64,000 nt of DNA. Source: Synchiropus splendidus. Taxonomy: Eukaryota > Chordata > Actinopteri > Syngnathiformes > Callionymidae. The DNA lies in NCBI RefSeq assembly GCF_027744825.2, contig NC_071334.1:3498937-3562936 (forward strand). The letters are read 5' to 3'. Shown piece after piece: positions 24,001 through 35,800 of this stretch. The position numbers were made by a program, and so were the translations under genes. The notes beneath the pieces were generated by a model that was given only the letters and a program-made list of their open reading frames with translations, made no database searches and was not told where the DNA came from. How positions within the stretch are numbered: the stretch's first letter is position 1; each line of letters opens with the position of its first letter.

Positions 24001-24189
24001 CTGCTGTATTTGGACCAGGCTGGAGTGTGTGTATTGTCAGGAGGACACAGAGAGCTATCTTGTGTAAATACTGGCCTTGTGTCAAATGTTGGCTGCTTGA
24101 TCAAGTGGCTGTCTAATGTCAACCGACCTCAGCTGTGCTCTTGGTTCTTTTTATTGTCATCTATTAACCCACATGCTTCTCATTTCCAG
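21046..24189. other. Intron or upstream DNA of mtss2; no other gene recognised
   Basis: Ends at the mtss2 acceptor. It holds (TTTTG)n at about 23442-23471 and no exon encoding the expected preceding IMD residues (FLDAFQKVADMATNTR-type). The open frame at 22336-22767 has no known motif. Confidence 0.5.
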
Positions 24190-24274
24190 GGGCAACCAGG
24201 GATATTGGTTCTGCTCTGACCAGGATGTGCATGAGGCATCGCAGCATTGAAGCTAAACTCCGCCAGTTCACGAA
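24190..24274 (+). CDS. mtss2: mtss2 exon (IMD domain, helix 2-3 region)
   Basis: Acceptor TTTCCAG ends at 24189 and donor GTAAGA starts at 24275. The 85 nt encode (G)[19 protein letters not shown] and the following EAKLRQFT, with a split Asn codon (AA|T) to the next exon. [16 protein letters not shown] is the most conserved IMD stretch of the MTSS family. The exon starts in phase 1, so a G must come from the missing upstream exon. Confidence 0.96.
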
Positions 24275-27200
24275 GTAAGACACACTTTTGGCCCCTTGTG
24301 GAAATGAATTTAACACCTTTGCAACACAAGTGGAGGATCCACTAAGTTGTTACAGTTCTAACTACGTGGTATTTGCTGCTTTGCTCAGTGGATAGCGGAT
24401 TGTTAACACTGCCATTACACATCTACGCTTTTGGATTGTGATGGGTGGATGAGGTATCGTGAAACAGTGTTGCAGGGTTGATGAAACAGTGTCCTCATTT
24501 TCAGAGGCCACTAGGTTTCGTTGAATCAGTTGTTCAAGTCCAAACATTTTTCAGCAGACAGCACCATCTGGTGGACTCTGAAAATCAGGACAGTGTGTCA
24601 TGAAACCTATCACTAGTGATTCGTGATACCTCATCTATCCATTGCTACTTCTGGATATGTGGAACAAAACTAAACTGAACAAAACAAAGATATGCACAGC
24701 TATGCTAATATAACATAAGCTAAACTAAACAAGGCTAAGCCAAGTTAAGATAAGCTAAACAAACCAAACTAAACTAAGCTAAGCTAAGCTATGCTAAGCT
24801 AAGCTAAGCTAAGCTAAGCTATGCTAAAATAAGCAAAGATAAACTAAACTAAACTAAACAAAGCTAAGACAAGCTATGCTAAAATAAGATAACCTTAACG
24901 AAACTAAGCTAAGCTAAGATAAGCTAAGATAAGATAGACTAAACTAAACAAAGCTAAGACAAGCTAAACTAAACTAAACTATGTGGAACTGTCTAAAATC
25001 TATTGATGTTCAAAATGTTGGCCAAGGTTTTGTTTTTCTCAATGAAATAATCCACTCACACATCACTCTTTCAAATGCTTTAGCTTGGAAACTGTTAGAG
25101 ATGAAGACATACTGTGAAATAGATGATTATCTTTGGTGTGACCCAAAGTTTGGGATGGAAGTACGGTAAATTGTGGACTACAGAGTGAATATGAGCCCCA
25201 TCCAATAAACTTGAGAAGGAAAACAGATCTTGTTCCTACATGAGCTGCAGCGGTCTATAAGCCGCGGGTGCAGTGGTGCTGTCTGCGCTGTAGAAAGGCT
25301 TAAAAATGCATGAGGATCACTTCTAAACTAGTTTGGAAAACGGGCTCCAGCATGGAGACTGACTCATGACACAAACTGGCCAATGTTCTGAACTGGAATC
25401 ATCAACTCCTCACATCTGTTATTGACCAAAAGTCTGTCTCACAAGAAGTCTGATGCTGCAGTTGTAGATCATTCCTCATGAGTTACCTGGAAATGAAGTG
25501 GGAAGAATAGAATGAAAAGACAAAACATTATTAGTAAAATAGTCCTTCAGGCTTTTCCCTAGCAAGGGCATCTCAAGCAGCCACATAGCGCACATGATGC
25601 CGGCTTGGCAAGTTCACCTTCACCTTCTTCTGCTGCTTATTGGGTTGGGTCGCGGAGGCAGCATTCGGAGCAAGGAAGCCCAAACTTCCCGATCCGCACA
25701 AACCTCCTCCAGCTCTTCCCAGGGGATCCCGAGGCGTTCCCAGGCCAGAGCGGAGACATCATCTCTCCAGCGAGTCCTGGGTCTTCCCCGGGGTCTCCTC
25801 CCGGTAGGACATGCCCGGAACACCTCCCCAGGGAGGCGTCCAGGGGGCATCCGGATCAGATGCCCGAGCCACCTCAGCTGGTTCCTCTGGATGTGGAGGA
25901 GCAGCGGCTCCACCCCGAGCTCCTCCCGGATGACCGAACTCCTCACCCTATCTCTAAGGGTGCGCCCAGCCACCCTGCGGAGGAAACTCATCTCAGCCGC
26001 TTGTATCCGCGATCTCATCCTTTCGGTCATTACCCAAAGCTGGTGAGCATAGGTGAGGGTGGAAACGTAGATCGATCGGTAAATCCAGAGCTTCGTCTTG
26101 TGACTCAGCTCCCTCTTCACCACGACGGTCCGATACAGCGACCGCATCACTGCTGCCGCTGCACCAACCCGTCTATCAATCTCACGCTCCCCTTTTCCCT
26201 CACTCGAGAACAAGACCCCGAGATACTTGAACTCCGCCACTTGAGGCAAGAACTCTCCACCGACCTGGAGAGAGCAAACCGCCTTATTCCGGTCGAGAAC
26301 CATGGCCTCAGACTTGGAGCTGATCCTCACTAGAGTTCCACATTCAGAGTGCTGTTCATTGTTTGAGCCAGACTGAATACATGGTATTGAACAAAGCACT
26401 GCCAAACTATCCTGGGGGTTAAATATGTACCCAGATGTTTGACTGTGAAACTGGCTCTGCCTCCTCTGGAATTCTCTTCACCATCCGCCTGTGTGTCGGG
26501 ATGATAAGACGGACTGGGATCGGAGGGCATCGTGGCGGACACTGGAAATGAAATGGCTTTTTTAATGAACACAGCGCGCTCGCTCATAAACCCCAGCAGG
26601 AGTCCATTACAAAGCCGTGTTTGTCTTCCCTTCACTCCAAGACGTTGTGGGTGGAAAAACCATTACGCTCATTGTGTTTGTAATGGCAAACATGGGCTGT
26701 AATCACGGCCGTAATGTGGTCTGCAATGGAGATTGATATCTGTGTTGATGGTCGCATAATTTGCACGTTTGTATGCATGAACAGTTCAGGAGCCTGAAGA
26801 GCTGAAAGATGGGGCTCTGCAGCCTGGAATTCTCTTCATTTATTTTTATGCTATGTTATGTTACTATAAAATGTCATCTAAAAAGATAATCACAGTTTTC
26901 ATGCAACAAAACAAAACAAAGCTAAACTAAGATAAGCCAAGCTATACCAAGATAAACCAAACTAAACTGAACTAAACTAAACAAAGCTAAGGCACGTTAA
27001 GATAAGCTAAGCTAAGATAAACCAAACTAAACAAAACTGAACAGAGCTAAGCCATGCTAAAATAAGATAAACTAAACTAAACTAAACTAAACTAAACAAA
27101 GCTAAGCCAAGTTAAGATAAGCTAAGCTAAGATAAACCAAACTAAACAAAACTGAACAAAGCTAAGCCATGCTAAAATAAACTAAACTAAACTAAACAAA

Positions 27201-29791
27201 GCTAAGCCAAGTTAAGCTAAGCTAAGATAAACCAAACTAAACTAAACTAAACTAAACAAAGCTAAGGCAAGTTAAGATAAGCTAAGCTAAGATAAACCAA
27301 ACTAAACTAAACTGAACAAAGCTAAGCCATGCTAAAATAAGATAAACTAAACTAAACTAAACTAAACTAAACAAAGCTAAGCCAAGTTAAGATAAGCTAA
27401 GCTAAGATAAACCAAACTAAACAAAACTGAACAAAGCTAAGCCATGCTAAAATAAACTAAACTAAACTAAACAAAGCTAAGCCAAGTTAAGCTAAGCTAA
27501 GATAAACCAAACTAAACTAAACTAAACTAAACAAAGCTAAGGCAAGTTAAGATAAGCTAAGCTAAGATAAACCAAACTAAACTAAACTGAACAAAGCTAA
27601 GCCATGCTAAAATAAGATAAACTAAACTAAACTAAAGTAAACTAAACTAAACAAAGCTAAGCCAAGTTAAGATAAGCTAAGCTAAGATAAACCAAACTAA
27701 ACTAAACTGAACAAAGCTAAGCCATGCTAAAATAAGATCAACTAAACTAAACTAAACTAAACTAAACAAAGCTAAGATAGGCTATGTTAAAATAAGATAA
27801 TCTAAACTACACTAAACTAAACAAGTCTAAGATAAGCTAAACTAAACTAAACTAAACTAAACTAAACAAAGCTAAGCCAAGTTAAGCTAAGATAAGCTAA
27901 GATAAACCAAACTAAACTAAATTAAACAAAGCTGAGCTGAGCCATGCTAAAATAAGATAAACTAAACTAAACTAAACTAAACTAAACAAAGCTAAGCCAA
28001 GTTAAGATAAGCTAAGCTAAGATAAATCAAACTAAACAAAGCTAAGCCATGCTAAAATAAGATAAACTAAACTAAACTAAACTAAACTAAACAAAGCTAA
28101 GATAAGCTATGTTAAAATAAGATAATCTAAACTACACTAAACTAAACAAGTCTAAGATAAGCTAAACTAAACTATACTAAGCTAAGCTATGCTAAAATAA
28201 GATAACCGAAACTAAACTAAGATAAGCTAAAATAAGATATACTAAACTGAACAAAGCTAATACAAGCTAAGCTAAACTAAACTATGCTAAAATAAGCAAA
28301 TATAAACTAAACTAAACTAAACCAAACTAAACTAAACAAAGCTAAGATAAACTATGCTAAAATAAGATAACCTAAACTAAACTAAACTAAGATAAGCTAA
28401 GCTAAGATAAGATAAACTAAACTAAACAAAGCTAAGACAAGCTAAACTAAGCTAAGTTAAGCTAAGATAATTTATTCTTATGACCAATGCTCTGGCAGAT
28501 CAACGTTCAACTAACCTTTCAATGGCGTCCTTCTTTTTCCAATTCTCAGTGCTTTGATGGAGAGTCTGATCACTCCTCTCCAGGACAAGATAGAGGACTG
28601 GAAGAAGACAGCCAACCAGCTGGACAAGGATCATGCCAAAGGTACACAGGAGTACACAGGAGTGTCATCCTGAAGTTCAGTTTTCACGAGAATACATGTC
28701 ACCTTGTGGTTGCAACTGTGTAGAAGAGACAGCACTGAACCTTCTGAGAAGAGAGGCTGAGAGGCTGAGAACACTGGGGAGTCTCTGAAGTGTACAGAGA
28801 ACAAGTCGACGAGTCACACCATGAGTCAGCATCTTTGAGCAGCAGTGTGGTTTCAGGGTGTAGATAGAGAAGTACAGAATAGGTCAGCAGAAGTTGCTCG
28901 GTCAGCACTGTGTCTCGTGTTGGGTGTCAGAGAAGTGTCAGAGAAGTGTGTGAGGATGGTGCATGAGATGTTTGAGGACAGTGAGGCAGCGCTGAGGTGA
29001 GAGTAGGATTCCTCTAAGTCTCAGCCCAGTCATGTTTGCTGTTGTTATGGACTGGCTCACAGATGAGTCTCCGTGGACCATGATGTTTGCTGACCACATA
29101 GTGACCTGTAGTGAGAGTTAAGATGAGTTGAAGGAGACGATGGAGAGGAATGATGCGCAGTAGAAGCGAGATGATGTGCAAATACGAGTCAGCTCTATGA
29201 GACCTGCTGTGATGAATTAAAGTCACATCTTTCAGGCTGAGTCACTGTTTACATCTTCCAATGAGTATTGAGTCCCTTTGCAGACGTTTCAGAGTTGATA
29301 AAGGTTTTGGGAAATTCATTTTTTAAGCATTAGGGATGACATATTCGAACAACAACTGATATTAGTGAGGTGGCTTCTTTATAAGAAAGGCTCACATATC
29401 TTGTCCACTGAACGCTCCATTCATTATTAACATTAATATACAGTCATTACCAGCTTCTTGTCCAGTCAAACGCTGAGCGCGGCCAGTGTGCTCTGCAGTA
29501 TGTCGGGTACATGATCCCAGACATGTGAGATTATCCTCCTTCCCAGAGTACAAGAGGTCACGGCACGAGATCAAGAAGAAGTCATCTGACACCATGAAGC
29601 TTCAGAAGAAAGCTCGCAAAGGTGAGCCCACAGGCATGCTCACGTGTGGGGGGGTGGAGGTTAAAGGTCACGGCTGTTAAGTCACTGACCTATGTGTCAC
29701 TGGGAGGATTTTCTCTCATGTGAAATCGAGTGAAATCTCTCCCTTTCTGAAGATATATGAGTACTACGGTTAAACTCATGAATTGACGTGC

Positions 29792-29834
<43 letters not shown>

Positions 29835-32800
29835 TTTTCCTATGAGAAACCTATTTATAACTGCACATTAACATTAACATTTTTTTCAATCATGTATTAT
29901 TTATTCAGAGCTGTAAGAAACCGTAAAAGCTTGCGGGTGGCTCTCTCTAGTGGTGGCATACTGAAAGTCCAACTGGCAGTCCGCTGAGGATGAGGCTGAG
30001 GATGAGGAGACTGACACGCCAGGATCAATATCTGCCGTGTGTTTTGAGTTGCAGCTCTGTGGTTCGGCTCTAACCTGCGGCTGCCTGCGGGATGGCTTGT
30101 GCTTTGACTGTGCTCTTTGCTCCCTCTCCTGTGTCTGACCCTTCTCCTTTGACCTATGTTGCCTTCTCTCTGGTCTCTCCACCTCGTGTGGTGTTTGTCC
30201 GCCGTTGCAGAGATTCAGGGTGAGTATCATCCTGTCGCTTGTTCGGCCTCAGTCTCCGACTTTAGGATGGAACATGCATGTTACCTAATCCCCCAAAAAT
30301 ATCCATCAGAATTTCTCACGTGACTAAACTCTGAGTTTTACTTCTGTAAAAGCAACGCCACATGAAAGGCCATATGGATTTTGACTGTCTGACTGCTGCA
30401 TGACTGATGTGCTTGTGTGTCTCTCTCCGCATCCGTTGCTTTCCATCAGTGTGAAAGATGCCATATTATCCTGTGAGAATGTGAACATTATGACATGCTC
30501 TGAGGACCATTTTACAGGTCACAAGATTCACTCCTTATTCTCGTTCTTTTTGCTCACATGATCCAGTGAAATGTGATTGTTATCTAAACAGACAATCACG
30601 GTTTGGTTGCAACAAAACAAACGAAAGCTAAACTAAGCTAATCCAAGCCATGTTCAGAGAAGCTAAGATAAGCTAACAAAGTTAAGCCAAGCTATGCTAA
30701 AATAAGATCAGCCAAGTTATCCTACGATAAGATGAACTAAACTAAACAAAGCTAAGCCAAGCTATGCTAAAATAAGATCAGCCAAGTTATCCTACGATAA
30801 GATGAACTAAACTAAACAAAGCTAAGCCAAGCTATGCTAAAATAAGATCAGCCAAGTTATCCTACGATAAGATGAACTAAGCTAAACAAAGCTAAGTTAA
30901 GCTATGCTAAAATAAGCTCAGCTAAACTACGCTAAACTAAGCTGAGATAAGATGAGCTAAACAAAGCTAAATAAGATAATATAAGATAAGCTAAGCTGAG
31001 CTAAACCAAGCTAAGATAAAGTAAGACAAGCTAAGACAAACTTAACTAAGGTAAGATAAGATAAGCTGAACTAAACTAAGATACAATAAGATAAGCTAAG
31101 GTAAACCAAACTGAGGTAAGCTATGCTAAAATAATCTACGCTAAACTAAGCAAAACTATGCTCAACTACGCTAAGATAAGATGAGCTAAACAAAGCTAAA
31201 TAAGATAAGATAAGCTGAGCTAAGCTGAGCTAAACCAAGCTAAGATAAAGTAAGACAAGCTAAGACAAACTAAACAATGGTAAGATAAGATAGGCTGAGC
31301 TAAACTAAGCTAAGATACAATAAGATAAGCTAAGGTAAACCAAACTGAGGTAAGCTATGCTAAAATAATCTAAGCTAAACTAAGCAAAACTATGCTAAAC
31401 TAAGCTAAGATAAGATGAGCTAAACAAAGCTAAATACGGTAAGATAAGCTGAGCTAAACTAAGCTAAGATACAATAAGATAAGCTAAGGTAAACCAAACT
31501 GAGGTAAGCTAAGCTAAACTAAGATACGATGAGCTGAGCAGTACATAAAAAACCCCCAATAAAGTCAATTTCAGACCAACGGTTAGGCCTTGTTCCTCCC
31601 TACTTTTGAACTAAAGACACTTTTTAGATGAAATGTAACACAAATAAGAGGAGAAATGCGTGTTTCTTTCGGCCTCCACTGCTGTCCTCATGAGCCACTC
31701 ATGATGTGTGTAAGTCACTGTGTTTTGTGATCAGATGTATTGTTGTTACTGCAGGCCTTTTGTTGGACATGTATATAAAATTCCTGTTGAAAAAAAAAAA
31801 AAGTCCAAAAATGTCCCGAAAAAGTGAAAACAGAAAAAAAAAAAATGTGTCGCGTTGTTCATTCAATGACACTATTTATTTTTTCAGTTTTTCTCTGACT
31901 ATTCTGTTGGCTCCTTAGCATGAATGTGAATTAAGATGGAGCCCACCTCATGGGAAGCAAGGCTTCAGCCATTTAACGTCACTCGCTCTAGCGTCCGACT
32001 GCCGAGTCTCTGTCGCGGCCGATGTGACAACTGCTGTGCCCCTCCCTCCTCAGGCCGGGGCGACCTGCAGCCCCAGCTGGACAGCGCCATGCAGGATGTG
32101 ACCGACATGTGCCTGCTGATGGAAGAGATGGAGAAGCAGGCGGTGCGGCGCGCCCTGGTGGAGGAGCGGGGGCGCTTCTGCACCTTCATCGGCTTCCTCC
32201 AGCCAGTTGTGGTGAGCAGGAAACAGTCAGTGATGCGCTGCCTTACTTCGTAACACGTCACTCTTATATCACAACCCTTTTCAGTAAGTAAGAGTAGTGT
32301 AACGCATTACTATTTCAAACAAGGTCATCAAGTTAAAGTGACTTATCTGAGTCACCGCGTGTTACTATTGTTGCCATTGTCGGGAAGCGAAATATAACCA
32401 TTGGCAACTGCGTCTTTGGGCATGACGTCAGGCGCGGGACACGCCAGCTACGTTTTCAACACACGGGCAGCTCACGTGTCACGGCAGTAAATAACAGAGA
32501 CGCGAGGAGAGAGAGGCACGGTTCTAGCTGAAAACACTGCCTCTACTTTGAGTCAGTGTCTGCTGTCGATGACGGTATGAACCCTGCCGGGAAGGTAAAA
32601 GAGGGAAACACAGAAGCCTCGCAAATGTGTCGAAGGTGAGGACTCGATGTACCAATTGATAGGTCAAGTGAAACGACACGTATGGTAGATTTTTTGACTT
32701 TTAGAGGTTATTTTTTCTTTAGTGCAGGAGGAAACGGTGCTGATGTGACGTACTGATGTTGCATTTTCTTTTTCGCGACGGAGCGTAGTGGCGAGTAACG

Positions 32801-35800
32801 GCAGCCACTTAAGTGCAACTACTGCCTCCATGTGGCCAACAGGAGACGTGACACGCTGAGGCTAAAACATCTGCCTTGGAGTTAAAAAAAATAAATAATA
32901 ATAAAAATAATGCGACATTCCCTACATTGTATTATATAAATGACAATATATCACGTTGTTTTGTTTTACATTCTTGTTGCTTTTTGTGTGTGGTTTTCGT
33001 TCCAATGGGTTAGAGTGTGTCAAAGCAAAACACTGACAGTACATTCATATCACTGAGATTGGGCTAAAAAAATGACCCCAAACATGGAAAACATTGGACC
33101 CCCAAGGACTCCAACCTCAAAATTCACATAAAAACAGTGGTAATAATCGGGCAGAAGATGTTGAAAAGACATGTACAGAGGAGAGATGGAGCCAGTACAT
33201 TGGTAGATGAAGATGTTGAGGTTGGAACTGCCAGGCAGAAGGTGGAGAGGAAGGCCACAGAGGAGATTGATGGAGGTGGTGAAGGAGGACATGAGGTTTG
33301 TAGGTTTGATAGAAGAGGAAGCAGAGGACAGGGGGAGATGGAGGAGGATGATCCATTGTGGCCACCACTGAAGGGAGAAGCCCAAAGAGAAAGAAGATGA
33401 AGATGTTGAAAGCAAGTGGATCAGTCGAAGCTTCTGTCAGTCTGCACTCATCACACTGGAGCTGTTTGGAGCTGTGGTCTGAACCAAATAACCAGCACCT
33501 GAGCTCACGTCTATGTCTGACACGGCACTGAACGGATGGTAGCCTGGTGACTGATCTCAGCACTGTTTTGTTGTTTCCAGAATGGAGAGATCGCCATGCT
33601 GGGAGAGATCACACACCTCCAGGCCATCATCGATGACCTCACTGTGCTCACCACTGACCCGCATAAACTGCCCCCCGCCAGTGAACAGGTGACGCCCTCA
33701 GGCACACGCGACCGCCATGCTGTCTTTCAAAAAGGTTCAGTCTGTTGTCCCTAGGGTGTCCACCAGGTGGTGCTCATTTTTTTCAGAAAAAAAAAAGAGA
33801 TTTCAATGAGAATGTTAATGGTGAGACAAGAAAACAATGATATTGTTGGAACCCTGTGAAGGTTTTTTGACTCCCTATATAAAGGATACAAATATAGTAG
33901 TGATATATAGTAGGTTTCTTGACACTGTATTGAAGGGTGGATGAGGTTTCAGGAGACAGTGTCCTGATTTTACGAGGCCACCAGATGGTGCTGTCTCCTG
34001 TTCATTTTTTGCACAGTTAATGCAATGACACGTTTCTAAACCAAGAGCGCCATCTAGTGGCCTCTGAAAATGAGGACACTGTTTCTTCAACCCTGCAATA
34101 CTGTTTAATGAAACCTCATCTACCCATCACTTGCCTGCATGATCTCCAAGTTGGCAAGTCGCGGAATCCTCACCTCAAAATCCAAGGTGAACAGGAAGTT
34201 GAAGTCTTGAATCATTGAAATACCCTGAAACACATTCTGCAAATTTGTGTTTGCTCTTCCTCTTGTGTTTTCTAGTTGCTAACGTCTGTGTTTATCAAGA
34301 CGTTGCTTATATCCAGACAAGGCACCAGTGAGAGTAGCTTCCCTGGATCTTGCATTCTGTTTACTATTACTGGGGTGTGCTGGACTTGGCTTGACTTCCC
34401 ACTTCTGAGGCAACTGGATCGGAGCAAAAGAGCTGGCGTGCTTCTTTCTTTGTACACTTTGTGTCATGCAGTGCTGTCAGTTAAAAGGGGCAGAAAATAA
34501 ATGTTGGGAAATCGTATTGGGTAACAGAAAAAAGCACAGAGATGAGTTTGTGTTTTCATGTTCTGGTTGACAAATTAATGACAAAACACTTTAAAAAGGC
34601 AACACAAATACTAGTGGTGGGTCGATGAGGTTTCATGAAACAGTGTCCTGATTTTCAGAGGCCACCAGGTGGCGCTGTCTGCTGTAAAATGTTTGGACTT
34701 GAACAACTAATTCAATGAAGCCTCACATCATTTCTAAACTAACAGCACCATCTAGTGGCCTCTGAAAGTTACAACACCAACCCTTGCAACACTGTTTCAC
34801 GATCCCTCTTCTACCCATCACAAACACAGCTTTTGTTTCGGAGGTAAAAGCGTTCACTCCACAGACTGTGACACACCTCCGTACATTGCAGGTGATCAAG
34901 GATCTGAAGGGCTCGGACTACAGCTGGTCCTATCAGACTCCCCCGTCGTCCCCCAGCAGCTCTGGCTCACGCAAAAGCAGCATGTGCAGGTAACACACAG
35001 TCACACACAGGCGGACTCCTGTATTAGGGCATCTGAGAAAGAGGAGCTTTGTGTTGATCCGTGGTTGTCAGTCTGTGTGTCAAGTCCATCACTGTCATGT
35101 CCAACAGTAAGTGAAGCGCTGCTGCATGTTCAGAGGAAGACAGACTTGTTCCTCCCATGATGTGTACGCAGTTGTCCCTGAGATTACACTGAAAGAAAAA
35201 TGTTTGAGTCGTGAACGCAGTCATCCCTGAGGCAAAGCATCTTTGCCTGTTTCAGAGTTGAACGCTCATCACCTTACGCACTTTCTCCCCCCTCTCCTCC
35301 CCCCCCCGCTCACCTCCCTCCCCCGCCCCCCACATGGCCTCCATTTTCCTTTGCGTCTAACGTGTTTGTGCTTGCGTGGCGTGCCCTCTTTCCTCTGGGT
35401 TACTTGCTCTTCGTGGTTGGTTCTGTGCTCTGAAATCATTTTGTGACTTTCAAATCTTCCTTTCTTTCCGTTTGAATCTTGTCGACCGGAACACTTCATC
35501 GCATCATGGGATGTTCTTTATCTGTTGATCCTGGATTCTTCTTCTAATAACAATCACGCCATGACATCCTCCCCGCAATAATAATAATTTAAAAAAAAAC
35601 TGTCTCGACTTCATATCTCACCCGTGAAACCACCTCACCCCCTCCCCACCTGGCACCACTTCCCTCCTCTTACAGCAGCGTCAACAGCACCCACAGCAGC
35701 ACCTCCCGCTCCTCGGGGGGCGGCGCTAGCTGCGGTGTTGGTGGGGGCGGTGGCGGCTCCTTGCCTCACTCGCCCACCTCCTCATCCTCTTCCTCCTCCT

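Noticed and set aside
1..24189. mtss2 exons 1-3
   Set aside because: I searched for the expected IMD N-terminal codons (WEDF, AFLDAFQKVADMATNTR types) with splice sites and found none. The intron may be very long or those exons lie outside.
25605..26333. 242-codon plus-strand frame
   Set aside because: Antisense of the LINE-A reverse-transcriptase frame on the minus strand.
24700..31535. CRISPR-like array
   Set aside because: The repeated pentamers have no unique spacers. This is satellite DNA in vertebrate introns.
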